DNA from: Glandiceps talaboti
Lineage: Eukaryota > Hemichordata > Enteropneusta > Spengelidae
Assembly: GCF_964340395.1 (NCBI RefSeq)
Contig: NC_135549.1
Span: 33,833,832-33,897,831, forward strand
Length of the DNA stretch: 64,000 nt
Direction of reading: 5' to 3'
Made by a program: the position numbers and the translations under genes. Below the pieces are notes generated by a model. The model had not been told where the DNA came from. It did not search any database and worked only from the letters and a program-made list of their open reading frames with translations. Numbering within the stretch: position 1 is the first letter of the stretch; every line of letters begins with the position of its first letter. This document shows, in pieces, positions 12,501-25,500 of this stretch.

Positions 12501-15109
12501 TTGCCAATGTGGTATTGTAGTGTAAAAACTAAGTACAGTCGACTAGTCGAGGTTAAAGTTCTTTCACTAATGGAGCCTTACCATATATGGAAAAAAGTAG
12601 TCATGAGATGCAGTCCAGACTTTTGTTTTAATTTTTTGTTTAAAGCTGGTGATATGATGTCTTGTTGCTTTTTAAAAATCATTTTGACGGTGAAACATTG
12701 TGACTTTTCAATAACAAATGATAAAAGTTAATAATAGTATTTTGTGATGTCTTCTACCTAATAATGGTTTATTTTAGTCGATAAATCTGGCAGCTCAAAA
12801 GTGAGGGACAGTTATCATGACAGTCACAAACCATTAGCGGTCCAAGTGCAACAAACCCGTGGGCTTGCCTGGCGAAAACAGGTGTCATAAAAGTTGTTTG
12901 CATCTCTAAAGCTGTTTGTAGCGTTACTTATAATAGCCTAATATATTGATAACAACTGATATAAGACGGAGATAAGGTTTGCCTCAATTGCAGTCCATGC
13001 AGACGGCCGAATAGAGGTTTTACAGCTGTTTACTTGTGTTATGTAAGAGCCCATCATCACATGTGTAAATATTGGTACTCTTTGATAACAAGTCCACTTG
13101 CTTGGCTAATGGCTTGTCCCAGTAATGTTCAGGAGATGGTAGATGACCTAGTACCTTTCACTTGTCGCATATGACGTACCATTGGAAGACGCTAGCTCTT
13201 TGCATATCTATTATTGAGATTGAAAAATTTTCAGACAAGACCTTTTCAGTTATGATTAGCGAAATATTTATTTTTGCCAAGATTAGTAGGTTTACAATTC
13301 CGATTTACACGATGTATCTGCCATATCGTCACAATGAGCTTTGAACACTCGACTAAATCGTTCGTGCCTTTTTTGCTATGTTTCATCTAAATCAAAATCG
13401 TTGTCTCGCTCCGTAGCACTGAATACTAATGCATACTGATATGAACTGCGATTGCCAAAGGCACGAACTGCGAGTGCCGAAGGCACTCGCTGATCAGTAC
13501 GCGATTACAGTATTGCTCTGGATCGGAGCTAGGCAACGACTTTAGTTTTAGAACGTAGTAAAAAGGCACAAATGACTGTCGACAGTCTACCTGAACACCG
13601 AAGAGGTGACTTGTTCCTTATGCAAGCAGGACTAACGAAATATGTGCACCATCTGCAAGCAGGTCCATAGACTATTAAATTAAAATATCGGACGATGTTA
13701 TGTTATGTCTACTACAAGTTGACTGTTGTTGACAATTATGGACGGTGGTTTTGGTAAATTTGTTAGAAAATTGAAATTCGAATTGCCTCAAAATTATTTT
13801 AGATCCCTAGTTTATTTCATTCATCATTAAAATTTTCCAGGGTTAAAGCTGTAAGACACTGGAATTATTTATAGCCAACCTCAAAAAATCCTTTTTTTTT
13901 TGGTGCATTTCCCAGTCATTATTTTTGGGAGATTTTGTGTACTTTTCATAACATTAGATTTTTTGTAAAATGGTGACTATAATATAAAAGTACAATATTT
14001 TACCAACTTTCTGTGTGAAATGCGTTTTATAGTGAGACATTATATGAAACCACCAACCACTTTATTACATCGCTAAAACAAAATGCATAGTGAAGAGCTG
14101 AACAACTGGACCACTTTTACATGTTACCAAAATAATAAATAAAAAAAACCAGCAGAGCTATTCTGACGAATAGGTCGCTTGTTTTATTTGGCCTTAGTAA
14201 TATGCGTTCTATTTTCAAAAATATTGATCATGCTGCACACTACATCTTTAGTAGTGCTATAGGCATGGTGCAGTGTCTGTCCCTCTGTCTCTCAGTCTGT
14301 GTGTGTGTGTGTGTGTGTATGTGTGTGTGTGTGTGTGTGGATGGATGGATGACTTAAACTCAAAAACCACCAGACCGATTGCCTTGGTATTTGGTGGCGA
14401 GATTACTTTTGGTGTCTAGTTGGGACATTACTCAAACTTGAGTCAAAGCAAAATGATTGCATCAGAGGTACTTAAACTCCAAAACTACTGAGCAGAGTGG
14501 TCTGAAATTTGGTGGGAACATTCTTAGGGGTGTTTAGATAAAATTTGTTCATGACATGATGATTCCATTAGTAATATGCAAATTAGGGCTAAAAATGTGT
14601 CTTTTTGGTCAAAAATCTTTAATTCCAAAACTACAAAGCAAATTGGGCTGAAATTTAATGGGAATGTATCTGGGGATGTATAGATGAAGAAATATTAAGT
14701 ATGTAATGATCTCATCAGTGATATGCAAATTAGGTGTAAAAGTGTGAATTTTGGTCGAAAAGTTTATCTAAAAAAATACTTGGTCAGTGAGACTGAAACT
14801 TGGTGAGAATTTTCTAGAAGTGTTGTTCTGCAGATTTTCTTCAAAATATTGCTTCAACCCAAAATCAAACAAATGTCGGTACCCCTTCTATGATACTTTG
14901 TACAGGCATCACTGAAAGAAAACAGATGTGCATGAAGGTCAAGACCAATAATTTCTCATCCTTTTGTTTTAAAATGTTAAAAAATTATTTAGGGTCAGCG
15001 GCTTAAATTATGGTCGATCTGGTAATTGGACAAAACACACATTTTTTATTCTATTTTTAGCACAACTGAACTGAGGTTCAGTAGTGCTATATAGGGATCG
15101 CCTGGCGTC

Positions 15110-15145
<36 letters not shown>

Positions 15146-18100
15146 TAAACAACTTAAAGTCAAAAACCGCTGAACCAATTGCCATGATATTTGGTGGGTC
15201 CATTACCTTGGGTGTCTAGTTGGGAAATTGTTCAAATGAAAATGATAGCATCAGAAATGTGCACGTTACATTTGAAAATGTTGTATAAAAAAATGCTTTG
15301 ATTTCATCCTGGAAATGAAAGATTCTTGTTTTATTGATGCAATGAAATCATTAAATCTTTTATGGGCTACTTCACATGTCAGTGTCAATGGCATAAAGAT
15401 TATCATCTGTTTAAGGTTGCTTGGCAACCTAGGGCTGTTTTTAGCACAGCTGAATTAAATCTTAGACACTGATTAAAACAGGTTCATATAAATGCATAAT
15501 CCTTAGGCATTAAAAAAAAACCGAGTTTGTACAAAGAATAAGAAGTCACACATTTTATGGGGAAAGACAAATAGAGTCATATCAAGACCTCCATGATCAC
15601 AATAAGCAACTCAAGAAAAACGTATGTAAATTTTCCTAGCAACAAGACCACGCCCATAGCAACAGCCAAGTCATCACATATATTACAAAGATAACAACAG
15701 GAATTGATAGACAAATGAATAAGCATTCAAAAAATGTATGCAAATATGCATAGCAACAAGACCACGCCCATAGCAACAGCCAAATGATAAGATACATGTA
15801 TATTGCAAAGATAACAACAGGGATTAATAGATAATTGAATGAACATTCCAAAAATGTATGTACATGTAAATTTGCCTCGCAACAACACGATGCCCATAGC
15901 AACAGCTAATTGATGGTGTATTTCACAAAGATAACCATGGGGACGAATAGATAATTGAAGAAACATTCAAAAAATGTATGGATATATGCCTAGCAACAAG
16001 ACCACGCCCATAGCAACAGCCAAATAATCACATATTTTGCAAAGATAACAGACAAATGAATAAACATTCAAAAATGTATGCAAATGTGCCTACCATGCCC
16101 ATAGCAACAGCTAAATGATCACATATATTGCAAAGATAACACGGATTTATAGACGAATGAATAAACATTCAAAAATGTATGCAAATGTGCCTAGCAACAA
16201 GATCACGCCCATAGCAACAGCCAACTGATCACATATATTGCAAAGATAACAGGGATCAATAGACAAATGAGAGACCGGCTCCCTGTAGCGTAGTGGTTAG
16301 CACACAGGATTAGCAGTCGGGAGGTCACAGGTTCGAATCCCACTGGAAACAGGGGATTTTTCTGTGACCGACCCAAACCCAGGATGAGTGTTCTACAGAC
16401 TCGATGGGTAGACATGTGCGAATTTGGGGGGAATCCTGGAGTAATGACTCGTAAAGTCGGGGGCGGTTACTCACACAGAGCCCGCAGGTGCTATGTTGCC
16501 GGGCCTGGGTGACTCTGGGATAGCCTGTGGACTGACTGGGAAAGCCTTGACAGTTCCACAGCAACGTGATATACCCGGTAGAGCGTGCTACATAGCCCTG
16601 TCACATAGTCCCAAACCTGAATGGATCTCTGTAGAATTTGTGTTTGTTTGTGTGTATTTGTCTGCATAAAAGAAAATCGCTGGGAGGAATTCCCAGCACA
16701 AAAATTTAATATTTAAAAAAAAAAAAAAAGGTAACAGGGATAAATAGACAAATGAATAAACTTTCAATAATGTATGGATAATCATTCAGCAAATGAACAC
16801 CTATACCCAGCATGGATCATCATATGGAAAAACATTTTTAAAAATTGTAGAGTATGCGTGTGCTACAATGCCATTGGCGCTATTTTAATATGTCAATTGT
16901 GCTGCACGATCTCACTTTTTTACACGATAGACACATGTACACAATGTACCAGTGTTTAGAGAACTAGCTGTAGACTACATGTAATATCACATTTTTTTTC
17001 TAGTGGTGAAAATATCTGGGTTAGCTAATGTACATGTTGTGTACATTAATTAACTGTTACATATAACTTATTATTTTTGTCTGTTATCATAGAAAAGTGC
17101 TTGACTCCAGGGATCAAATTTACAATCAAATAGCAGAATACCTCCAACTGAGAACTGTCATAGAAAGAATGCAGGTGAGTACATGCATTTTTATTACTTT
17201 TAATCACATTATAATGCAGCTCATATCAAGAATCTGGCCCTTTCTGCTATTTCTGCTATATAGTTGTTAGTCTGTAAGTAAAGTTTGTATGCAGTGATAA
17301 GGAGCCCTCATGCATCCGTCATCCAACCAATTAACTGATCAGTGTGGCAACATATTGTATCTTTGGTATTAAAGGGGAATAACACTCTGGCACAGGAAAT
17401 ATATTAGAGACATATTGATACATATTGAGTTTTGGAGAGTTGTTTCAGTTGTTTCATGATTTTACATCACCTATATGTATTCTACATGCACATGCACAAT
17501 GACTTACAATTTCAGGGAAACATCAGGTTGATCTTGTACCTTTATAGAGTACATATATCTTTGCTTGAGCCATAATTATTCATGGTTGAACAATGAATAT
17601 TAATGGCACCTAGGTGCTTACTCCCTTCAATGTAAAATATCGTGAATATTCATAATTCAACCATGAATATCTATTTCCGCTGATTCACATGGGGCATTGT
17701 CCCACAGCAAGGTACAAGACCACCTTGATGTTTCTCTGAAATTACAAAATTTCTCAGTACCTACAGTAGCATTGTACATGTACCAGCTAGGTGTGTCATA
17801 AAAATTACGACTATTTGATTTCTTGGTCGACACCATAACTGCCACTCCACATGTATAATATAATTTAATTTAATTTAAACACAGAACTGTCGTATATAAA
17901 GAGGATTATGGCTAATCTATGCAAATGCTGGAAATTTAAACTCCTGTACAAGAGCACTAGCTTCTGGGTGTTGTTTTCAGCATTTTTTCTCCGAGAAACA
18001 CACAGGTCATGAATCATGTACACATTGTTTGTGAATGTCGTTACGTAGGATGGTAACTTGATACACTAATAAGTTGAAAATCAATCAGTTTGTATCATAG

Positions 18101-19503
18101 AATGTAAAAACCTTTCAAAATGAGACAAATTCTACTGCAAACAGCTGTTTAGATTGTGTGTCACTCAGGATTATTCAAATATGCGACATTTGCATGTGAA
18201 CAACCCAGATAGGGAATGTTTATATTTTGGTGATAACTTGCCAGTGAGTCACCACAAGTTCTCCACCTCCAAAACATACAGTCAGTCATATGCAAAATAG
18301 GGTGGCAGGCATCAGGTAGTTATGCCTTTAATGCAATTATATGTGCATGTAAGAATAAGTAGACCATCTTGTTCTATGTTGCCCCTTTAGCATGATGTAA
18401 TGTGCTGTTGCAGGTACATGTATCATTAGCACAGTAGGTGATGTAAAAATTGTGGAAAAGACTCTCCAAAACACTCAATTTATGAAAATGCCTCTAAACT
18501 ATCTTTTTAAGTGGAATTCCCCTTAAATTTACCCTTCCAGTTGCTACTACATGTAGATGTACATACAGGTGAGGTTTCAATCCTCAGTCCATGTTAATAC
18601 TAAGCTGACCTGATGCTAGTCCAATGCTACAAGTGAACTGGTTCAGTAGTGTTGTAGGCATTGTGAAGCATCTGTGTGTGTGTGCACGCACGCGGCAGAC
18701 CGATTGCTTTGATATTTGGTGGTCACATTGTGGATGGCATATTGATCGAAAACTGTTTGAAAGAAAATGATTGTATCAGAGATACAAATGTACATTTACA
18801 TGTATGGTTATGGGTCAATAAATGTTATTTTTAATACTTTTATAAAACTGCTGAGCAGATTGGCCTGGAATTTGATGGGGATGAACTGGTAGGGATGTGT
18901 AGACTCTTCTTGTCATGGTGATTTCATCAGGGATACATGTACACATTTGGTATATAATATGAATGTCTGGTTAAAATCCTTTAGTTCCATTTCACATGTA
19001 CTTACCCATATTCTTACATTTATATTTATCCCCATCCCCAAACAACCTAGCGAGAGATCAAAAATTGCCTATCTAAGGGGGCCTTATTCCACCAATACCA
19101 ACCAGTTAAAAATTCCCGCTTGCACTATGTACATGTGTTCCCAGCTCCTAGCAGATTTTGTTTTGAAATACGATTTGTATCCTTTGAAAGGTAACTTTTG
19201 GAGAGATCTTTCAATTTATTTATTCCTTGCCTTTTTGGTTACGTTTTCTTGCAGACACTTTTCATCAGCAAGCTGTTAGTAGCCAATTTTCTGTTCAGTT
19301 ATTTGTGGTGGTATTGTTTTCCTGCCAGTTTTTGGACATTACTTTGTCCAATTCTTATTAGAGATTACTTGTTCAGATGTTGTTTTGTTCAGAACACTTA
19401 CTCGAGTGATCTGTTTTGTACAGTGACTTCATTTTCTCTGCAGTTTTACCTCCTGTAAGGGTACAGGAGGTATTAAAAGTGGGATGTCTGTCTGTGTGTC
19501 TGT

Positions 19504-19543
<40 letters not shown>

Positions 19544-22500
19544 TGTGTGTGTGTGATCATTTACTTAAAAACAGCTGGATCAATTATACTGAAATTTGGT
19601 ACACACAATGTTTGGGGTAATGGCTAGACCTGATTAGTTTTTGAGTGAGATCTGTCATGTTAATTAGAGAAATTTGCATATCAATGAAATCAACTAATTA
19701 AGCAATATCTCAAGACTGCATACTTCAATTTCAATATAATTTAGTATATTTGTTAAACATAACAAAGTGCATTTGTCCTATAAAATTTGTTGATGTACCT
19801 TACAGCGTTAATGAATAAATTGCATCATTTTCAGTAATTAGGCTATATTTTAAGAAACCATACTTCAATTTCAATATAATTCAGTACATACGTTAACTGT
19901 AACAAATTGCATGTGCCCAATAAAGTTTGTTGATGTACCTTACAGTGTTAATGAATAATTTGCATAATTAATTATTTTCAGTAATTAGGATGTATCTTAA
20001 GAATGCACACTTGAATTTCAATACCATTTAGTACATATGTTAACCATAACAAAGCGGGTAAGTCCTATAAAATTTGTTGATATAGCTTACAGTTTTAATG
20101 AAAGATTTGCATAATTAATGATTTTAGGTACATTGTAACTAGGTTGGATCTTAAAAATTCAAGCTTCAAATTTCATATTATAATATGGTACATATATCAA
20201 CAATATTAATACGCACCTGTCCTATGAACTTTGTGGATACAACTTTTACCTTTAATGGGTAATTTGCATAATTAGTGATTCCCTTGTGGGAGGCATTCGG
20301 TTTAAATCTGGTATTTTAATACTTTGACTTGTTGTGATTGTTGGTGGTGGTTGTGGTCATGTCTCACTGACAGAACATCGATACCACAAATAATTCTACA
20401 ACCACACTTGTTTGTCATTTGCCCTGTGTTTACGGAATGTTTGTAATAAATATTGGACAGTCTTTTAGTAAACTGCAAGTTAATTTGTTTAGACTAAATT
20501 ACAATCTCAGCATTGCTTTTAAATTCTCCTCTGCCCTGATTTGTGTTTTGATGCTAGCCGTGGTCATGTTTCATTGACACAAATATCGATACCACAGCTC
20601 TTAGCATTTCTGTTGTTTTTTGCTGCCATTCGGCCCATTTCTTAGCTTGTGTAGAAAACAGATTCGGTTGTTGAAAAAATGGCCGCACCCACAAAGGTGT
20701 TATGTCGAAGCAGGTTAAAAGAACTGTAACTCTGAAGGGGCCAGTAAACATTCAGTTTAAATGGCCAGTAAACAGAAGAAAGGTGTTCAACGTGTATCAA
20801 AACTATGTATTACTTCTGATCCCACTAAGAAACCTACTGTTGAGAGTGATGTTTCAGGGTCTTGGCTTTCTAGTAGGAGTAGAAATTTTCTGAACTGTTT
20901 GGGGATTTCCTCTATTAACATAGTCGCAGTTCAGCCAGACTACATTTGTATACAACAAGTTAACTGGGTCAGTTACAAGTGGACAGTCAGTCTGGTATGC
21001 CTATTGGGGCAATAGATCCACTATGGTTCCACTCCTATTTATGATAGATTTGGTGAACATAGACCAATTCAACCAACGTGGTATAAGAATTTTGGATAAA
21101 ATTATACCATATACCATTCTGTTGCAAGGTGGCCAATTCCGATTTTGTTAATTCTATACCAGAATCTAGTTATGTGGCAGGAAAACCAATTTATCATACT
21201 CCTAGGTTATATATCCCACTCCCATTGTACCTCATACTCCTAGGTTTATATACCCCACTCTCATTGTACCTCATACTCCTAGGTTTATATATCCCATTCC
21301 CATTGTACCTCATACTCCTAGGTTTATATATCCCATTCCCATTGTACCTCATACTCCTAGGTTTATATATCCCATTCCCATTGTACCTCATACTCCTAGG
21401 TTTATATATCCCATTCCTATTGTACCTCATACTCCTAGGTTTATATATCCCATTCCTATTGTACCTCATACTCCTAGGTTTATATATCCCATTCCCATTG
21501 TACCTCATACTCCTAGGTTTATATATCCCATTCCTATTATACCTCATACTCCTAGGTTTATATATCCCACTCTCATTATACCTCATACTCCTAGGTTTAT
21601 AGATCCCACTCTCATTATACCTCATACTCCTAGGTTTATATATCCCACTCCCATTGTACCTCATACTCCTAGGTTTGTAGATCCCACTCCCATTATACCT
21701 CAGGTAGCAGGGGAAGTTACTATGGGTAATAAATCAGGGCAAAATGATATGATTGAAGTCCATGCTCCAGTTGATGGGGAGTACATGGTGATGATATCCA
21801 GCCTGAGGATTCTGTTTGTAAACTTTTGTTCTATTAATCCTTCTCAAGTCTAAACTGAATCAGAAGGCGATTCAAAAGAAATGGTAATAGCTTAGCCAGA
21901 CAGTTGGTTCAATGGGTTACTATATGAGGCACACACTGACCTGACTACATGTCCTCCACCTCGTATGAGGAAATACAGTCTTTATTCACCTTCATATTCT
22001 TCCTTTCCACCAACTCTGGATCCAGAAGTTTCCACTTTGTTGGGGAACAAGTTAGACCAAGGGCAGAAGCCTAAGATGACCTCCATTGCCACAGCTGACA
22101 TTTGAAAATGGGGAATCTCGATGAACATGCATGTCAGACAAGGTGTCAATATATTTTCTACATCAGATTTGTTACTTGCCACCTTAGCTCGGACATTGTC
22201 TGTTGATAGTAACTGTCTTTTTGGTGATGGATTACCGGCTATTATTGAAGACATGCCAAGAGTTTTACACAATTAGCTATATTGTCAGCTACAACAAAAG
22301 CACAAACTAAATGTACTCAGACTAACACCTTTGGAAACTAATTTCCATGAACATATACACATGTACTTGCCCATATTCTACTATCCACCACCTCCCCTTT
22401 TTACAGGGCAAGACTTTTTATGTGTTTATGGTAACACACCAACTTATGGTTTGCTTTTCAGTTATTTTTGACTGGAGTATTGGTAGAATAAGGCACCCCT

Positions 22501-25500
22501 AGATAGGCAATTTTGAACTCTCACCAAGTTGTTTGTGGGTGGGGATAAATACCTAAATGTAAGAATATTGGTAAGTATATGCTCATGGAAATTAGTTTCC
22601 AAAGGAAACTACACAGTTCCAACACTATTTGGCTAAAATTTTATGGGGATATTTTTGGGGGTGAAAAAATGTGAATTTTGACTAATAATTGTACATGTAT
22701 CTTGATAACCACATGTACTTGGTGGATGATGCTGAAATATGGTGGGGATCTTTCTAGAAAAATTGATATACAGTCTCAGTGTTCTCAATGGCGGGTTTTA
22801 GCAGGGCCTGGCACCATGGTATTGATGGCCAGCGCCCTCCTGCCTTAATGTTTTGTGCCGTGGTATATCATGCTCTTTTGTCATAGTCTCACTCCTCCAG
22901 TATTGTTCCATGAACATTTGCATCCTTTGAACCTGAACAAACTCTAGCGAGGTTTTGAATTTTTCAGTAGTAAGGTGCAGTAAGTCTCACATATCATGAA
23001 ATTTCAACCAGATGCATCACTATATACAATGATATAGGTGTACACAAACTTTTAAATTTATTTTTAATCTACTCGTCTCTGGACATTTAGTTTGAAATTA
23101 ATTATAGCTTCCCTGACAAAACTAATCACTATAATTGTTTGAAATATTAACTTGAAATAATTTTTGTTTTCCTCACAATCATATGCAAATAATATGACTA
23201 AATTATGCAAACGAGGCACTCTATGAGAACAATCAGTTGAGAACACTGAGTCTCCTAGCAACTAAGATACCTCCCATAACAACAGTAAAATTATGATGAA
23301 TATTGCATAGGTAACAACAAGGCTAGGTTACAATGTATAAACATTATGAAACATTTAAAATAACCCATAAACTGTAGAGCTGTGTTCCAATACCATTGGT
23401 ACTATTTCTTTATAAGCAGGAATCCAAGGTGGAGAAGGATGGACTGAAGACAAAGATTGACCTAGGCTGTAATTTCTATGCACAAGCAATTGTGTAAGTA
23501 CCTGTCGAAGCTATACTCCCCATATTTGACTATATTGCCCTTTGGGGTGCATTATCAAGCTCTTTGGTCTGATATGGGAGTCTATTTTTTCAAGCTGAAG
23601 AGTCTCAAATTGGGTCCACTGTTTATTAATATTTGATTTTGCTTTGGTCTAAAATATGGTCCATCAACTTTTACCAAGTCATACCTATGCCATTAATTGT
23701 CCCCAAAATGTTGACTACTGTAGTACTGAAGGGAAAAAGTTTGCGTGAAAACTACATTTTACACTCCATCATATCCTTAATAATATGGAACTACTACAAA
23801 ATGTATTTTAGTTTACAATTTGATATTCTAAAATCCTTATATGGGATATTGATTGGGCAAAATTGGGTTTAAAATGGGGTTTGGGGTGGGAAATATTGTT
23901 CGCACACCCCTACCAGAGCTGACAATGGGGACTGCCAGTATATTTTGCATATTAAATAACAACATCATCTTGTAGGCAAGTTAATAAACATTCACCAAAC
24001 GTCTGCAAATATGCCTAGCAACAAAACCATGCCCATAGCAACAGCCAAATGATGGTCTACATGTATATCACAAGGATCACAAGGATTCATAGACAAGTGA
24101 ATACACATTCAAACAGTGTATGCAAATATCCCTAGCAACAAAACCATACCCATAACAACAGCCAAATGATGGTGTATATCACAAAGATAACAACAGGGAT
24201 GGTTAGGCAAATGGATTCCATTATAATAACCCCATCTGTTCGATTGCTCTTTTAAATCACCCATCCACAGAATCTTAGAAAATTAATGTATTAAATTATT
24301 TATTTTTCTGATCCTTGCAATTCGACCACAACAAAATCAATGTATTTATTTTTAGCCCCCCCCCCCCTCCTTTACAACGGGTCCGTCCGTACATACCATA
24401 TATGTATGTATATACCTGCTTGTGTGTGTGGGTGCATCTGTCTGTCTGACTGTAATCTGTCATTTCTATGACCTGCAATATCCCACTTTCTTTCAAACTG
24501 GACACACACACACACATATATATATATATATCATGTGGGACATAGGCATGTCAACTTGTTTTTTGATCCATACAAATTTGACAAAATGGTGGCAAAATTT
24601 GTAAAAATCAATATTTATGGTATAACTCAAAACTGTAATACGAGTGTCTGCCCCATATTATCAGATGCAAGCTATCTTTGGAGACATTGACCTTTGACCT
24701 TGATCTTATTTCATAATATTATTTGTAAACATGATTTAAAAGAAATTTGCAATATTTAACACTACAATGTGTCTGTTAAAGGTAGGAATTGGCTTCATTT
24801 TGATAATTGACAAGGTCAAGGTCAAAGGTCAATGTCTCCAAAGATAGCTTCCATCTGATAATATGGGGTAGACACTCGTATTACAGTTTTTAGCACAACT
24901 GAACTGAGGTTCAGCAGTGCTATAGGGATCGCCCGGCCTCTGTGTGTCTGTGTGTGTGTGTGTCTATAAACAACTTAAAGTTAAAAACAATAAACCGATT
25001 GCCATGATATTTGATGGGTCCATTACCTTGGGTGTCTAGGAGGGAAATTGTTCAAATCAAAATGATCGCATCAGAAATGTGCATTTTACGTTTGGAAATG
25101 TGATTTGTTGTATTACAAAATGCTTTGACTTCAGCCTGGAAATGAAAGATTCTAGTTTTATTGATGCAATGAAATCATTAAATCTTTTATGGGCTACTTC
25201 AAATATCAATGTCAATGGTGTAAAGATTAATATCTGTTTAAGGTTGCTTGGCAACCTAGGCCTGTTTTTAGCACAGCTGAATTAAATCTTAGACACTATG
25301 ATTAAAACAGGTTCATATAAATGCACAATCCTTAGGCATTCCAAAAAAACCAGTTTGTACAAAGAATAAGAAGTCACACATTTTATGAGGAAAGAAAAAT
25401 AGTAATATCAAGACCTCCATGATCATACTGTGTTTGTCAGGTTAAATTTCCTGCATGTACCGATTGCCATGATATTTGATGGGTGTATTACCTTGGGTGT

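Larger units (their letters stand above)
18980..22612. mobile_element. DIRS-like inverted-repeat structure, degenerate
   Basis: The segment 18980-19115 is matched in inverted orientation by 22468-22612. Shared landmarks are ACTTACC(C/A)ATATTCTTACA, TTGCCTATCTA and GCCTTATTC. A third partial copy, in the same orientation as the left one, lies at 22325-22420. Left repeat, internal region, partial internal copy and inverted right repeat resemble the DIRS arrangement. Between them are a possible gag-like fragment, a 39-bp minisatellite and a nested family B element. No reverse transcriptase or tyrosine recombinase is visible, so the class is a guess from structure; two independent inverted copies of one repeat are the alternative. 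Confidence 0.4.

Noticed and set aside
16271-16345. Functional tRNA gene
   Set aside because: The A and B boxes are present, but the sequence continues into a SINE body and a poly-A tail; no proper acceptor stem closes the ~72-nt head.
21129-21664. Overlapping ~156-codon frames on both strands across 21.1-21.7 kb
   Set aside because: Both follow from a 39-bp minisatellite of length 3n; simultaneous openness on both strands argues against coding.
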